A DNA stretch of 64,000 nucleotides, from NCBI RefSeq assembly GCF_036323735.1, contig NC_086037.1, positions 63,422,502 through 63,486,501 of the forward strand. Direction: 5' to 3'. The position numbers were made by a program, and so were the translations under genes. Within the stretch, counting starts at the first letter, position 1, and every line of letters starts with the position of its first letter. The notes below the pieces were generated by a model. It worked only from the letters and a program-made list of their open reading frames with translations, searched no databases and was not told the DNA's origin. Below, in pieces: positions 47,428 through 58,813 of the stretch. The DNA comes from Rattus norvegicus (Eukaryota > Chordata > Mammalia > Rodentia > Muridae).

Positions 47428-48857
47428 TTGATTGATTTGTATGCTTGGCATAGGCATACCCAAAGTTCATCCCTTGGCGACTATAGACATTGCTGAGTTG
47501 CCAATGCTTGCTATCGTGGATAATTCAAACCTGTACAGACCTCTTTATCGAACTTTGCTTCCCCTCACATGAGCGCTTCATGGATCCTAGGCTAACCAAC
47601 AGCCATGGCTATATATCCTCACGTCCTACTTCACGGAGTGTATGGGTACCATCTGCATGACCTGGGGAAGTAAGATTAACCGCAAGAGTCTTTATCAAGG
47701 GAGCCAGGTAACAGCGAGATGCAGAAAGCCAATGTGGTGACAGAGAGAAAGAAAGAAAAGCAGAGATGATGGGGATGTTCTAATGGCTTAAAAGAAGGAA
47801 GAGGGAGGCCTCGAACCATGGACGTCAGTGGCTGAGCTAGGAAGGAGAAGGACACAGGTTGTCCCACGTTGAGGGAAGCCTGTGGACACACCGTAGACCT
47901 TGTGACTGGATGACAATGAAGTGGTTTCCAATCAGTTGAGACTGTGGTGTGTTGCCACAACATAGATATAAATATTAAGTCTGACATGGGGATTAGATAT
48001 AGGGATTTCTCTGGGAGATGGTCCAGGAATCAGCGGTGAAAGAACGGGAGAGGAAGGTAGGAGAGGGGAAGAGAATCATAGTAACCTGGGTGCCTGGCAA
48101 ATTCTCATCACTACTGGAGTCTGGCAGGTTTCCTTCCATGGGCACTTTGGATCTTAACCCAGAATTATCTCTCTGGACAAAGGCAAGAATCCTTTTCCAC
48201 AGATGGAGGGCTATTTCTAAAGAGTGACTCTCATTATGCCCAACCTCTGCTTGCCCTTGAATTTAGCTATGACCCTGCCTTAGAGCATAATGCAGAGGGG
48301 AGAAAAATTCTGAAATGTCCTCTGAACTCATTAATTGTCAGTCAAACTTTGAGACCACCGGGGATCACCAAGACCTCACCGGGGGACTCTGGGATGCAGG
48401 TTTTATTTGACTAATGGCACTATTGATTTATCTTCCCAAATTCCAGGATAGATCCAGAAGCTGTCAAACGCTAACACCAGGCAGGCATGGTGCCTAGTTT
48501 TTCTTCAAATGCACCAAGGCAAACGGATACTTATCTCCCTGTTGGGTTTTCCTTTTGAGCTCGCTTGATTAATCCTGGAACCTTAAACAGAAAGAGTTAA
48601 TTCTCTTTAGACAAAAACTGATTTGACCGAATTGCTTCTGGCTGGGTTTGAGGCAGACAAGCTTCATCAATTCAATCCCATTTGGAGACAACAAAACACC
48701 TTCAAATAATCTTGAAAACAACCGGTAGCTTGTTATTCCCGCTGGCGAGGTCCTGTCATCTCTTGAATTGGCAGCATGGTATTTACACTCACCAACCCTC
48801 TGACATGAAACATTCCTCCTCATGGTTTGCCACTTGAAAAATTTCAAGTCGGCTTTT
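47428..48857. other. Unique intronic sequence
   Basis: 1.4 kb without a recognised repeat or exon. Confidence 0.45.
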
Positions 48858-48970
48858 TTTGTTTGTTTGTTTTGTTTTGGGGTTTTTTTGGTTGTTTTTG
48901 TTTTTGGTTTTAGTTTTGTTTTTGGTTTTGGTTTTTGGTTGTTTTGTTTTGTTTTGTTTTGTTTTTTTTC
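48858..48970. repeat. (GTTTT)n-type low-complexity tract
   Basis: G/T-only sequence with GTTTT and TTTTTGG units over about 110 bp. The minus strand reads Lys/Thr/Asn-rich by chance. Confidence 0.93.
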
Positions 48971-49174
48971 CCAACGTGGCCTTATCTGTGATGTGGTCCA
49001 AGTCTCTTTCTCTCATCTAAGAAGTGTGTTATTTCTTCTCCTTTCTTTCTGTCCCCTCTTGTACGAGTTACAAGTTGCGGGCACAAGTAACAGTCGTCGT
49101 CCCATGGGGCGCGATCAGGAAGCCAGTCTCTCTCCTTTTTATCAGAGGGCCTCAAGACCTAAATAGGTAGATTC

Positions 49175-49285
49175 ATTTGTTTACTGTGCAGGTGGAGAAA
49201 CTGAGGCACAGAGGAGTTGAACATACAGCAACTAAGTGGCAAGACTGGGATTAGAACCTACATTGTCTCGGCTCAAGTAGCTTTA
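49175..49285 (-). mobile_element. MIR SINE fragment
   Basis: Read on +, GGAGAAACTGAGGCACAGAG, then AACTAAGTGGCAAGACTGGG and ATTAGAACCTACATTGTC form the reverse complement of the MIR core, fairly well kept. Confidence 0.85.
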
Positions 49286-49349
49286 CCTTCAACTACTGGC
49301 TGATTCCCTAGGAAGTGAAACACGATTTATTACATTATATTAATTATGT

Positions 49350-49445
49350 GTGTCTTCCTCTCCTCCCAGACAATAAGTTTAAGGATGCTGTCTGTTGCTC
49401 AGTCTCTAATATCTGACCCAGAAAACTTGGACGTAATAAAGTTTT
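49350..49445 (+). mobile_element. L2 LINE 3'-end fragment
   Basis: CAGACAATAAGTTTAAGGAT, GTCTGTTGCTCAGTCTCTAA and ACTTGGACGTAATAAAG correspond to the L2 terminal region. Weak. Confidence 0.45.
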
Positions 49446-49600
49446 TAAAAAACTGACTAAGGACGAAATATAACACAGGAGTACAGAAATGACATAGCAT
49501 GCAAGGGTTCTTAGCTTCAATCATGAATGAATGAGTGAATGAATGCATAAATATGAAATTCAAAGGGTCTGGAAATGTATCTTTGTGTGACCACATAGAA

Positions 49601-49757
49601 CCGGGCATTGCAACACATATTTCAACCCCAGCCCTCAGGAGTTTGAGGCAGGGGGATCATAAGTTTAGGTCACTCTTGACTTCATAGTGAGTATTTGAGG
49701 CCAAGCTGGACTACAAGAAACCCTGTCTCAAGAGAAGAAACGAACAAACAAAAAGCC
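49601..49757 (+). mobile_element. B1-type SINE, old
   Basis: CCGGGCATTGCAACACATAT, CCCAGCCCTCAGGAGTTTGA, GGCAGGGGGATCATAAGTTT and AAACCCTGTCTCAAGAG are in order. The tail is A-rich with CAAA units. Confidence 0.88.
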
Positions 49758-51867
49758 CCAGAGGTTATCAGATGAAGTAGTGAACTCACAAGGGCAGATC
49801 AGAAGGGAAGCATGGCTGCCTGTCACTGCTCAGGTGAGAGGCATTTAGACGATCACTGCTGGTGTTGGGGAGCAAACCCCCTGGAGGCTTTCTGGGAAGA
49901 ATCCTCTTGTGCTACTTCATTTCCCTTCTCCTGTGCTTCCTGTCATCAAGATGGCTCCAATTCCTCTTGTACGGCCTCCCTCTGCCTTCACTTCCCGCAC
50001 TCACATCTGCTGATTTAACTCTTATTTTGTCAAAGATCCTTGAGTTTGTTCTGACCCTTCCTCATCTACCGAGCGAGATAAGCGCTTTGCTTTAAAACCA
50101 ACTGCTATTCAACCTGGACCCCTGCGTGTGGTGTAGCTGGACATATTCTCAGGACATAGGCACCAGGATGATGTCATTTTAGGGAAGGGGTCCCTAGTTT
50201 TTTGTATTTCCCACATATTACCTACTGGGTACCACAAGTACCATGTTCACACCTCCCAAAGACAATACAGACAGACGACCTGGTAAAGCCATTTTCTAAA
50301 AGCCACAGAAACGGCCACATGGCCAGAACGCAGACTTGTATTAGTTCAGCTTCTGGCCTCATTCTTCTCCAGACTTTTAACAGTCCACTCTTAACCCTTG
50401 AGAAAAATCTGTCCAACACATTCGATTAGAAATGAGGTCTAGGTTGTCGGCTGCCAATTGGGCATGCAAATACCCACAGAACTCACCAGAGTGTGCAAAG
50501 AAGCACACTCAGGCTCGTCTCCCCACGGGAACGCCAACATCATTTCTAAATATCTGTTGCCTTAACAGCCAGGAAGATGGCAGCTACTAGTATCGCTGCA
50601 GCTTTAAAACACCAAGAACGTTTTGGGGAAGTTAGACTCCAGCAGAGTGTCAATAATGGAAGCTTAGGTGTGCGAGCATGTGTGAGTGTGCACATGAGCA
50701 TCTTGGGAACGCTGTCTTCTTAGGCTGTCAGTGGATAGTGGGCTTTTTTAAACCCTTCCCAGACTCTGGGCTTTTGGTGTTTGGCAGGATAAAGACTCAA
50801 TCAGAGTACAGTGCTCTGCTGGGTTTTTTTTTTTTTTTGCATCCTGCGAGTCAAAGACAGAGATGGCAGGCTCTCTTCCCGACTAGGCTAAGCCGCTCTA
50901 AACTGGTTGCAGCAAAGCCAGTCTGATGAGAACAAACCAGAGGTGTTTTGTGCCAGAGAGAAAGCACCTGTCCATCCAGGCTAATAGGAAACACTGGTTA
51001 GTCACTACTAGAAAAACAGTGCTGAGAGACCCGAACAGCTTTGTCTGGAACAATAACATTGGAGAACCGGCTTAAGGGAAGATGAGATCCGAGGCTGTTC
51101 ACAGTCCGTGAGATCATTATTTGTGGCTGTCAGTTCCTTTGTATTTATGCTGCTTAGGGGTGATGTGATAAGCTGACTCTTTCCGGCTTGCTATTTCCCA
51201 CTGGTCTCTGGACCATGTCTGCAGAACCTGGGGCGTGAACGCTCTCGTTTGTCCAGGTTCTGTGCCTGCTCACTGCGCCACCAGCTAGGCGAGCTCTGGT
51301 TAGACACCCATGGACCTCAAAGAACTGGGTCACAGTGATATGGCTGCTCCTTCTAGCCACCTCCCCTGGATGCCTGTGTCCTGCATGTGGACTTAAGTCG
51401 GTCTTCTTTCTACTGGACCATGCTGACGTCACGGATTTCTCCTTCCTCTGTTTTTCACTGATAGATGAAGAGATCCTATGGGACACTTTAGTGATGGCAA
51501 GCCTGTGCTCATTGTGTGAGCCATTGATTTCCGGCCAGAAATCTTGCAATGTAGCCAAAAGCCCAAGGTGCGCACACCTTTATGATGTGCGTCTAGAGAC
51601 TCGCAGCATGGAGGGTTCTTGACTCAGGAGTCAGTGTCTTAAGTCTAGCGCTCAAGTGGGCATCTCAGATACTTGGACGTCCAGGGGAGAGCACCAGGGA
51701 GCCTGAGGGTGGGAGCCAGGCATAGTGATATAGTACTATAGGGACAGCCTTGAGAAGTCCTCTCTAGGCGAATGAGGACTATGCTTTATGACACACTCCA
51801 TTCAGTCTTCTCTAGTCACATCCGCAGACCCTGTATGCTGCCAGGTGACAAACGCCTACGTCTCTTG
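49758..51867. other. Unique intronic sequence
   Basis: 2.1 kb with no recognised repeat besides a T run near 50824-50840. No exon is supported. Confidence 0.45.
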
Positions 51868-52212
51868 TTCTGCTAGGACAGAATGTAACTTAAGGGAGAC
51901 GCGTTCATTTTGGCTCATAGTTTTGAGGGTAGAGCCCATCACAGTGGGGAAGTCATGACCTCAGGAGTGTATGGCGTCTCCTCACGTTGTGTCTGTAGTC
52001 AGGGAGCCAAGAGAGATGGTGCTCAGCTTGCTTTCTCTTTCTTCCCCTCTTCGGCGGGACCCCATTCAGTGGAATAGCCCCACCAGTATTTAGGGGGGTT
52101 TCTTCCCACATCTATCTAATCTAGATTATCCCTTATAGAAGGGTCCAGATTTTTTTCCCATGGTGATTCCAAATCTCAACCAATTAACAATTAAGATGGA
52201 CCATCCATCACA
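51868..52212 (-). mobile_element. LTR-like rodent repeat, near complete
   Basis: GTAACTTAAGGGAGACGCG, TTTTGGCTCATAGTTTTGAG, CATCACAGTGGGGAAGTCAT, GGAGCCAAGAGAGATGGTGC, then TCCCATGGTGATTCCAAATC and CCATCCATCACA at the end. It serves as the complete reference copy in this window for the split element at 13690/14794. Confidence 0.75.
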
Positions 52213-52764
52213 CATACAACAAGGACAGAGGAGGGGCGGGCAAACAGACATCGACAGAGAATAAAACCCTTTCTCTGGAAGGAAGCTTCAGAATTGGCTA
52301 GGCTCTTAAAGCAGTACCTGTCAGGGTAAACATACCCACCCCTTTCTAAAGAGAGGACGTTAATGTTTGCGCCATCTGGAAAAAGGGAAGCCATGTATGA
52401 AGAGGATGAACTGATGACCTTATGACCTGATGACCTCAAAACCTGATGACCTCGTGACCTACTCTTGGTGCTGGTGGATGAGTTCAGGGCAGTGGACCTT
52501 TGAAGGGAGGACAGAGCTCTGAGCCAACACCACCTTGAAGGATACGGGGCTACAAAAGTTGCAATAAGTGGGATTTTAATGACATCTGTTCCCGACTGCC
52601 CTGGGGACAGCAGTGAATTATAAATGCATTCATTTAAATGTAATATGCAAGGATAACAATGAAGACGTGTGAGCAATTGGTGTGTCTCTGTCCTCTCTGC
52701 AAAAATCTCCTCAATCAGTCTCCAGAACAACAGCAACAGACCCTCACTCCCCGCAACCCCCATT
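52213..52764. other. Unique intronic sequence containing the TGACCT array
   Basis: A 202-codon open frame runs on the minus strand through this area. It has no recognisable domain, overlaps repeats and a MIR at its ends, and is not called as a gene. Confidence 0.5.
52407..52462 (-). promoter_or_regulatory. Seven-unit 8-bp array of TGACCT (AGGTCA) half-sites, DR2 spacing
   Basis: Units of exactly 8 bp: TGAACTGA, TGACCTTA, TGACCTGA, TGACCTCA, AAACCTGA, TGACCTCG, TGACCTAC. Five are perfect nuclear-receptor half-sites (AGGTCA on the minus strand) with 2-bp spacers. DR2 elements are known to bind RAR/RXR and, in some contexts, Rev-Erb. Function here is inference; it may equally be a small microsatellite. 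Confidence 0.5.
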
Positions 52765-52880
52765 CTCCATCTGAAGAAACTGAGGCACAGGTGGCTCACT
52801 CAGTGGACTCCGGAAATAGAGTTAGGATTTGTACTGAACCGTGTAGCACAAACCCATGGTTATTGTCTTCCTAGGACATG
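52765..52880 (-). mobile_element. MIR SINE fragment
   Basis: Read on +, CATCTGAAGAAACTGAGGCA, CAGGTGGCTCACTCAGTGGA and AGTTAGGATTTGTACTGAAC give the MIR core in reverse complement. Confidence 0.75.
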
Positions 52881-53504
52881 AATCTGCTTCCAGAGCTGAC
52901 TGATGGTAATTTTCAAATAATGGGTATCCTTTGGTGATTATAAAACCCGATAGTTGCCATGCTCACAGCGATGTATCCGCACCTATTGTTGATGCGCAGT
53001 GAGCACTAATGCATAAACGAGCACATGAGCCACATCAGAAGACCGTTATTGCCGTGGTCATAATGATGTACTTGGAGTGCTCGCAGGTTCTGCTTGGCAA
53101 AGCTCCGGAGGGTGTGGGGAACGGTCTGTCCAGGTGGGATCCTTCTGCCAATGACTTTGATTCATGTTGGAGAAAGGCTGAGCTGGCTCGGGAGGAAGGC
53201 CAGGTGTTAATTCTTGCAACATTAAGGGATGACGGTCCACGACCTGCCCCACACTTAATCAGACTGTGGTTGGAGGCTGGGGAGTTTATGACAAGATCGC
53301 CTGCAGATACAGGTTTGGGTTCTGAGAATTCGGGCAGTTCACTAGAACATTCTATCATCACTGGGCAGTGAGACATTCAGCTTTGGGAGGTGCCGTTAAT
53401 CTGGATTCTTCTGTAAGTGCACTTTTGTGATTTTAAGGTATGTCAGAGCCCCAGTAGAGAGACAAATGATTCATTTGCAAGCAGGGTGTATTGGATTAAA
53501 GAAG
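52881..53504. other. Unique intronic sequence
   Basis: Nothing recognised. Confidence 0.45.
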
Positions 53505-53835
53505 TCCTGGGATGGGGAGGGGTCTCAGCAGGGGAGGCATATTCTGCTCAAGGTTGGAGACCACAGTTCAGATCCCAGGATGCACATAAAAGCCAGGTGG
53601 GTGCTGGGGCCAGCTGTAATCCCAGCACACAGAAGGCAGAGATTGGGCCACAGGAACAAGTTCACTAGTGAGACTAGTTGTCGTGAGCGCTGGATCCAAG
53701 CGAGATTCAGCCTCATCACATGCGTTAGAGAGAGACTGAGGAAGATACTCAATGTCAACCCCAGGCCCTCACAGGCACGGGCACACACGTGTCCACACAC
53801 ACCCAAACACGCATACATGCACACACAGACCCCAC
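53505..53835 (+). mobile_element. B4A-type SINE with CA-rich tail
   Basis: GGGAGGGGTCTCAGCAGGGG, AGATCCCAGGATGCACATAA, AAGCCAGGTGGGTGC, CTGTAATCCCAGCACACAG, GAGAGACTGAGGAAGATACT, and a broken CACA tail from 53780. Confidence 0.85.
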
Positions 53836-54109
53836 ATATACAAGGTGAAGAAAAAAAGTGTTGCCTTCTTTCCATTTACCCAACATCACTTTAGGCCCAA
53901 GTTCAAGGCAGACCATTCCTTCTCAGTAGATGGATTTGCTTGAGGTCCCTAGATGAGGTTAGACCCTCCTCTGCCTGGCTTTGAAATATCCTGAAGGACA
54001 TCATGCTTTCCTTTCAACTTAGATTTTCATTTTAGTTTGTCAGTTCTTTAAATGAGGACCTGCTGATGCCTTTCTCCTTTTCTGGACCATAGTACTGGGA
54101 TAGTTAACA

Positions 54110-54290
54110 TCTATCGACCATCTTGTGGTGGGGAGCGCTTACCTAATTACATTCTAGGAATCATCCTGTTAGATCCACACACATCTCACTTCTCCTGTTT
54201 CCTAGATGAGAAAACAGAGATGTGGAGCATCTCCAAAGCATGCCAAATCCACCAGCAAAAGGCCACCCAGATTTGAACAGGGAAAATGGC
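54110..54290 (-). mobile_element. MIR SINE fragment
   Basis: Read on +, CCTAGATGAGAAAACAGAGA, CCACCCAGATTTGAACAGGG and an upstream GAGCGCTTACCTAATTACAT region match the reverse complement of MIR. Confidence 0.7.
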
Positions 54291-54341
54291 CCCTGTGACC
54301 ACACTCTGAAATGCTAGACTGTCTGAAATGCTACAAGTCCC

Positions 54342-54700
54342 TGGCTGGGCTGGTTAGTGTTTGTCCATTTGGTACCAACTAGAGTTACCTGGGAGAAGGG
54401 ACCCTCGGCTGGGGAATTGTCTTCATTAGATGGTCCTGTGGGCTTGTCTGTGAGACATGTTCTTGATTAATAATTGATGTGAGAGGGTCCAGCCCATTGC
54501 AGACAGTGATACCCCTGGGCAGATGGTCCTGAGCTGTTTGAGAAAGCTGCCTTCCTTCCTGGTCTCTGCTTCAGTTCCTGCTTTCAGTTCCTGTGTTGAC
54601 TCCCCTAAATAAGGGACTGCGACCTATAAGTCAAAGAAACCATATCTTCACTCAAGCTTCTTTTGACTAGTCAGTGTCTTATCATAGCAATAGAAACAAC
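54342..54700 (+). mobile_element. Old LTR-like rodent repeat
   Basis: CTGGGCTGGTTAGTGTTTGT, GAGTTACCTGGGAGAAGGGA, CATTAGATGGTCCTGTGGGC, GGGCAGATGGTCCTGAGCTG and TATCATAGCAATAGAAACAA follow the same block order as 54867-55271, but strongly diverged. Confidence 0.65.
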
Positions 54701-54866
54701 AACAGCAACAACATCAACAACAAAATTAATACACTCAGCCATGTGCACACAACAGACTTTAATGAATCCAGGGCATCAATAAATAGGAATACCTGATGTG
54801 GCACTTTGACCTTGATAAGCCACCCCCTTTGCATAGCAGGTCCCACTTATTTTATTTTACAAGCTC

Positions 54867-55271
54867 TGCTGACTAGTTTTATGTCCACTTGACACAAGCT
54901 AGAGTCACTGGAATGGCGGGAGCCTCAGTTGAGACAATACCTCCATAAGGTTGGGCTGTAGACAAGCTTGGAGGGCATTTTCTTAGTGATTGATGGGGGA
55001 TGGCCCAGTCCATCATAAGTGTGGCCATCTCTGGGCAAGTAGACCTGGGTTCTATACAAAAGCAGGCTGAGCAAGCCATGAGAAGCAAGCCAGTAAGCAG
55101 CACTCCTTCATGGCCTCTGCATCAGCTCCTGCCTCCTGCTTGAGTTCTAGTCCTGACTTCTTTTGATAAGGAACAGTGATGTGGAAGTGTAAGCTGAATA
55201 AACCCTTTCCTCCCCAAGTTGTTTTTGGGTCATGGTATCTCATGGCAGCAATAGAAACCCTGAGTAGGACA
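54867..55271 (+). mobile_element. LTR-like rodent repeat (MaLR/ORR-like solo LTR), + strand
   Basis: Starts TGCTGACTAGTTTTATGTCC and ends AACCCTGAGTAGGACA. It keeps CACTTGACACAAGCTAGAGT, a TATA-like TTCTATACAAAAGCAGGCTG and AGCTGAATAAACCCTTTCCT, the LTR poly-A signal position. CAAGCT occurs at 54860-54865 and 55272-55277 and may be the target duplication. No retroviral genes are attached. Confidence 0.85.
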
Positions 55272-55273
55272 CA

Positions 55274-56552
55274 AGCTATTTAATTTTCAACTGGTGGATA
55301 AACTGACCCCCAAATCCACAGAGACTAAACAGATGTCTCCCACTGCTCCAATTCTTCCTGGGGAGTTAGCAGCTGGAAACAGTTGATTTTTCTTTTAGAA
55401 TTCTAGAAGTATATTGAACAGACACTGTCGAGGAACCAGGGAAGGGACTGAGCATAGAAAACTCAGAGACTCAGGCAGAAATTACTGTTCCTTGACCTAA
55501 CCAGAATCTCTCCCTCCTGGATGATTAGCTTAGTGTCCCCAGGGAAATTGTGCCTTCCTCAATATGTCTGGGGTGACTGGTTGACTGGTCTGGGATTTGA
55601 GGGCAGAATTAGCCAATTAGAAGGTTAACGTATAATCGCTGGCAGAAGGTGCGACCTTTGCCCATTTCTGTTTAACTGAATTAGCATTAGCCGGTTATAG
55701 ATTTTCTGCTCGCAACAATGCAGGCAAATTATTCTGAGCTCCGAGTCTGCATTCTGCAGATGTACCACTTAGGATGTCAGCTCTATGATGGCTTCAGAAG
55801 GCATCAAACAAAAGCCCAGCCTCTGGATACAGGGACACTTACAGGCAGACCTGTATGCACACTGAACTCTGGTGTCCTTCTGCCTACTGTGAGAAAGATG
55901 ACAGCAGGCAAGGTGGTGACTTCTCCACCCTAGCTCCTCTGAAGTGGCTCAGCCTGACCATACCACCAACCCCCTGAGATTGATTCGTGCTCCTATTCCT
56001 TGGGGTTCAGTGCTTTTCAGAGGGCTGGCATTCAAAGGACCCTCCCCCACTTCCTCAGCAGCCAACCTTTTGTATATTGTTTGGTGTTAGCTGGTGGGGA
56101 AGAAAATTCCTTTGCTTCGATGCTGATGTGCTCTGGTTAAGAATTCAAGGTCTGGTTTCAGAGTTCAGTTTCTTTAAGAGCAATTGCTGAGTCGAAGTTG
56201 CTGAGTGCAAATCTTTGGGGGTCTCAGGTAAAGAAAGATGGGGGTGGGGAAGTCAGCCAAAGAGAGGAGGTGGTTAGCGGAAACTGAATTATGAAGCAGA
56301 CACCCTCCGGTGGCACACAACTAGAGTGATTTCCAGGTGGGAGGCGGATCACACACTTTGCAGCTATCTTGAAGGACAGAGGGCTGGGTTGTGTGAACTA
56401 ATTTCCCTCCTCTACCATCATGGACTGGCTGTCCCTGAGGAGATTATGTTCCGAGGACTCAGTGCTGGTAATTTCAGCTCAGATCAGAGAAGCCTTTTAT
56501 GCTTTCTGGAAAGCTAAGCTTAGGACACTGAAACGAAACAAAATCTCTATGG
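55274..56552. other. Unique intronic sequence
   Basis: No repeats recognised. 55590-55740 is AT-rich with AGCCAATTAG and TTAGCATTAGC words and may be regulatory. No exon is supported. Confidence 0.45.
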
Positions 56553-56772
56553 CAGTGGTTCTCAACCTTCCTAGTGTGTGACCTTTTAAAGCGGTTCTAC
56601 CTGTTGTGGTGACTCCCTCTGACCCCTCCAACCATAAAATCATCTTGTTGCTACTTCATAACTGTAATTCTGCTACTGTTGTAAATTGTATTGTAAATGG
56701 CTAATATACAGGATACCTAATATACCCGACTCCTACCCCCAAGAGGTGTGACCTATAGATTGAGAACTGCTG
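56553..56772. mobile_element. URR1 hAT-Charlie DNA transposon (non-autonomous)
   Basis: Terminal inverted repeats: CAGTGGTTCTCAACCTTCC at the start and GATTGAGAACTGCTG at the end. The interior has CTTCATAACTGTAATTCTGC. It is flanked by an 8-bp duplication, CTCTATGG at 56545-56552 and CTCTATAG at 56773-56780 (7 of 8), the hAT hallmark. 220 bp, no transposase. Confidence 0.93.
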
Positions 56773-56780
56773 CTCTATAG

Positions 56781-57862
56781 CCTAGCAGGAAGGTCTAAGG
56801 GTCAAGAATGAGTAAGGAGCTTTCCAGATCAGAGGACAATAACATTCATGTTCAGATCCCGACTCCACCCATCCCTGTGTAGAGCTCAGGCACAGCTCCT
56901 TACTTCCTACAGGTTTAGCTGACTGTACAACATGAGGCTGCCAGAGAGACTAACCCAGATTATGTTCACAGTGAGCTTAACACTGTACTCGCCACGTGGG
57001 AAGGGCTCAAACATGGCAGCTTTGCTTTTGAAGCTAAGATGCAGGCCAATGAGTGAGGTAGACACTTGGTGTGAACAGATGGGCACCCCGTCAAGCCTCT
57101 CTTCCTGAAGATGATAGCCTCTGCTTATAGATATTAAGTCTGGTTTTGTATGTTAAAGTCCAGTTTTATCTAAGTTAGACTTGCTTCAGAGGGCATCGTG
57201 CATTTTCATATCCCAGAGCATGTAAGTGATTTCTGGGGAGTTATGAACAAATGCCTATTAATCCCACATGGGTCACTCACAGATCCCACTCAAGGGTGAC
57301 TTGGTGAGCCGGTGAGAATGATTGGGATGACTTACAGGAGCACGTGACACACAAGAAGAGCCTCTCCCTTCTTAACGATGGTAGTCATTTACTTATCCTC
57401 CCAGATGAGAGACCTCAAGTCCCCTGTGAGGCTCCTAGTATGTCATTTTATGAGCCATGTAACTCCTCCCCCTCCATCCCCTTTCCCCTGTATACACACA
57501 TTCAAGTTGGTGGATCCAGTCTGATAAGTGTCTCTTGGGTAGGGAAATCATTTAAGCTTTCTATTTCCAAACCTGCAATTGCACGCCATGTCTGGGAAGA
57601 AGTGCTTTACATCCGTATACCCCAGGCTTCGTTTTTGTTTGTTCTGAATGATGGAAAGCAAGAAATCCCAAGAACAAAAGCAAAGCCTTGGAAAGAATTG
57701 TACATTTTATATTTTTGGGGGGGTAGCCAAAGTTTCAAAAGTGAAAAGAAACTGGTGAAATTAATTATAAACAGCACCACTTATATTTAGCAACCATATA
57801 GAAAAACAAAAAAAAGTCAGTTCAATGCATATTTGATATAAAATTATTATCATAGTTTACGT
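56781..57862. other. Unique intronic sequence
   Basis: No repeats recognised. A 148-codon + strand frame (57344-57790) has no recognisable features. A G9 run lies at about 57717. Confidence 0.45.
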
Positions 57863-58237
57863 TCTGTGTGTGGCTTGTTAAACACTATGACCAAAAGTAA
57901 CTTGGGGAGGAAAACATATGTTTGTCTTACAAATCCAGATCACAGCACATCATCGAGAGATGCCAAGGAAAGGAACTCCAGCAGGAGCAGGGAAGGAGCC
58001 ATGGAGGAACGTTGCTGACCCGCTTGCTCCTCATAGCTTGCTAAGCTAGGATCGCCTGCCCAATGGTGGCACAAACCACGGTGGGCGGGACCCTCCCACT
58101 CACACATCCATTATCAATCAAGACAGTACGTCACAGACTTGTCCGCAGGCTGTCCTGATGGAGGCCGTTCCTTAGCTGAGGTTCCTTCTAGCTGGGTGAC
58201 CCTGTTTTGTGTCAAGTTGATGATAACATACCCAACA
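57863..58237 (-). mobile_element. LTR-like rodent repeat (MaLR/ORR-like), minus strand
   Basis: TTAAACACTATGACCAAAAG, TAACTTGGGGAGGAAAACAT, GGAGCCATGGAGGAACGTTG, GGTGGGCGGGACCCTCCCAC and TTTTGTGTCAAGTTGATGAT are the reverse complement order of the family at 54867. Confidence 0.8.
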
Positions 58238-58373
58238 GTGTCTCAGTTTTGGGTCAGCTACATTGTGGGTGTCTAGTGGCTACCCTATGGTTCATGACCA
58301 CCATGATAGAGCAGGGTCAAGATCCAATAGGTCTTGAAATACTTCTAGAAGTTACTCCAGTGGGAAAGGTCTG

Positions 58374-58385
58374 TCCCCCCCCCCC
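58374..58385. repeat. Poly-C run
   Basis: About 12-13 consecutive C residues. Confidence 0.9.
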
Positions 58386-58590
58386 TTTGGAGATGACATT
58401 GTTCCTCTGCATGTATGAACATGAAGCCCGTTCTCACTCAGGCAGCTCTGGAAATAGACAGTTTCTGTAATGAAATTTCACACATGGCGACCGTAGTGAG
58501 ATTCTTAGCAGGTGTAAAACTTTTACAACAGTATTTCTTTCACTTCGATTTAATGGAAGTCGCAGCAGCTGTTTCTGGTTTTGCATCTTC

Positions 58591-58622
<32 letters not shown>
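58591..58622. repeat. Poly-A run (about A31) upstream of exon 2
   Basis: About 31 A residues starting some 220 bp before the acceptor. No SINE body precedes it. Likely length-polymorphic. Confidence 0.97.
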
Positions 58623-58623
<1 letters not shown>

Positions 58624-58792
58624 AAACCTCATTGCCAAAAATGAGCGGTTGGCAGGCGTGAGAGGTGCAGCAACTTGCTTCTTCCTTTGGGGAAATGAAG
58701 TTAAAAACCTCAGCTCATTTCTAAAGGTTGTAGGTTTCGTTAAAAGGGAGGAAGACGTCAGCGGGGCAAACATGATAGCTGCGGTTAAAATA

Positions 58793-58813
58793 TTGATCAC
58801 TTCCTTTCCTCAG
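58793..58813 (+). other. Cdh13: Splice acceptor and branch-point candidate of Cdh13 exon 2
   Basis: A tract of mostly C and T ends in CAG at 58811-58813. TTGAT at 58793-58797 fits the yUnAy branch consensus, with its A about 17 bases before the AG. The exon begins with GTG, so the junction reads CAG|GTG. A second pyrimidine-AG (TGCAG, ending at 58835) lies 22 bases inside the exon. Its use would shift the frame. Confidence 0.85.

Larger units (their letters stand above)
1..58813 (+). other. Cdh13: Cdh13 intron 1, 3' portion
   Basis: If exon 2 is correctly identified, everything upstream in this window is the end of intron 1, known in human to exceed 200 kb. No CpG-rich first exon or start-codon context is seen here. 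The sequence is a mosaic of repeats and unique AT-rich DNA, with no second convincing exon on either strand. Confidence 0.8.

Noticed and set aside
52191..52799. 202-codon minus-strand open frame of ordinary composition.
   Set aside because: No recognisable domain. It overlaps an LTR-like repeat end and a MIR and runs through the TGACCT array. One frame of this length is expected by chance roughly once in a few windows of this size.
57344..57790. 148-codon + strand frame.
   Set aside because: No signal, domain, splice context or composition change supports coding.
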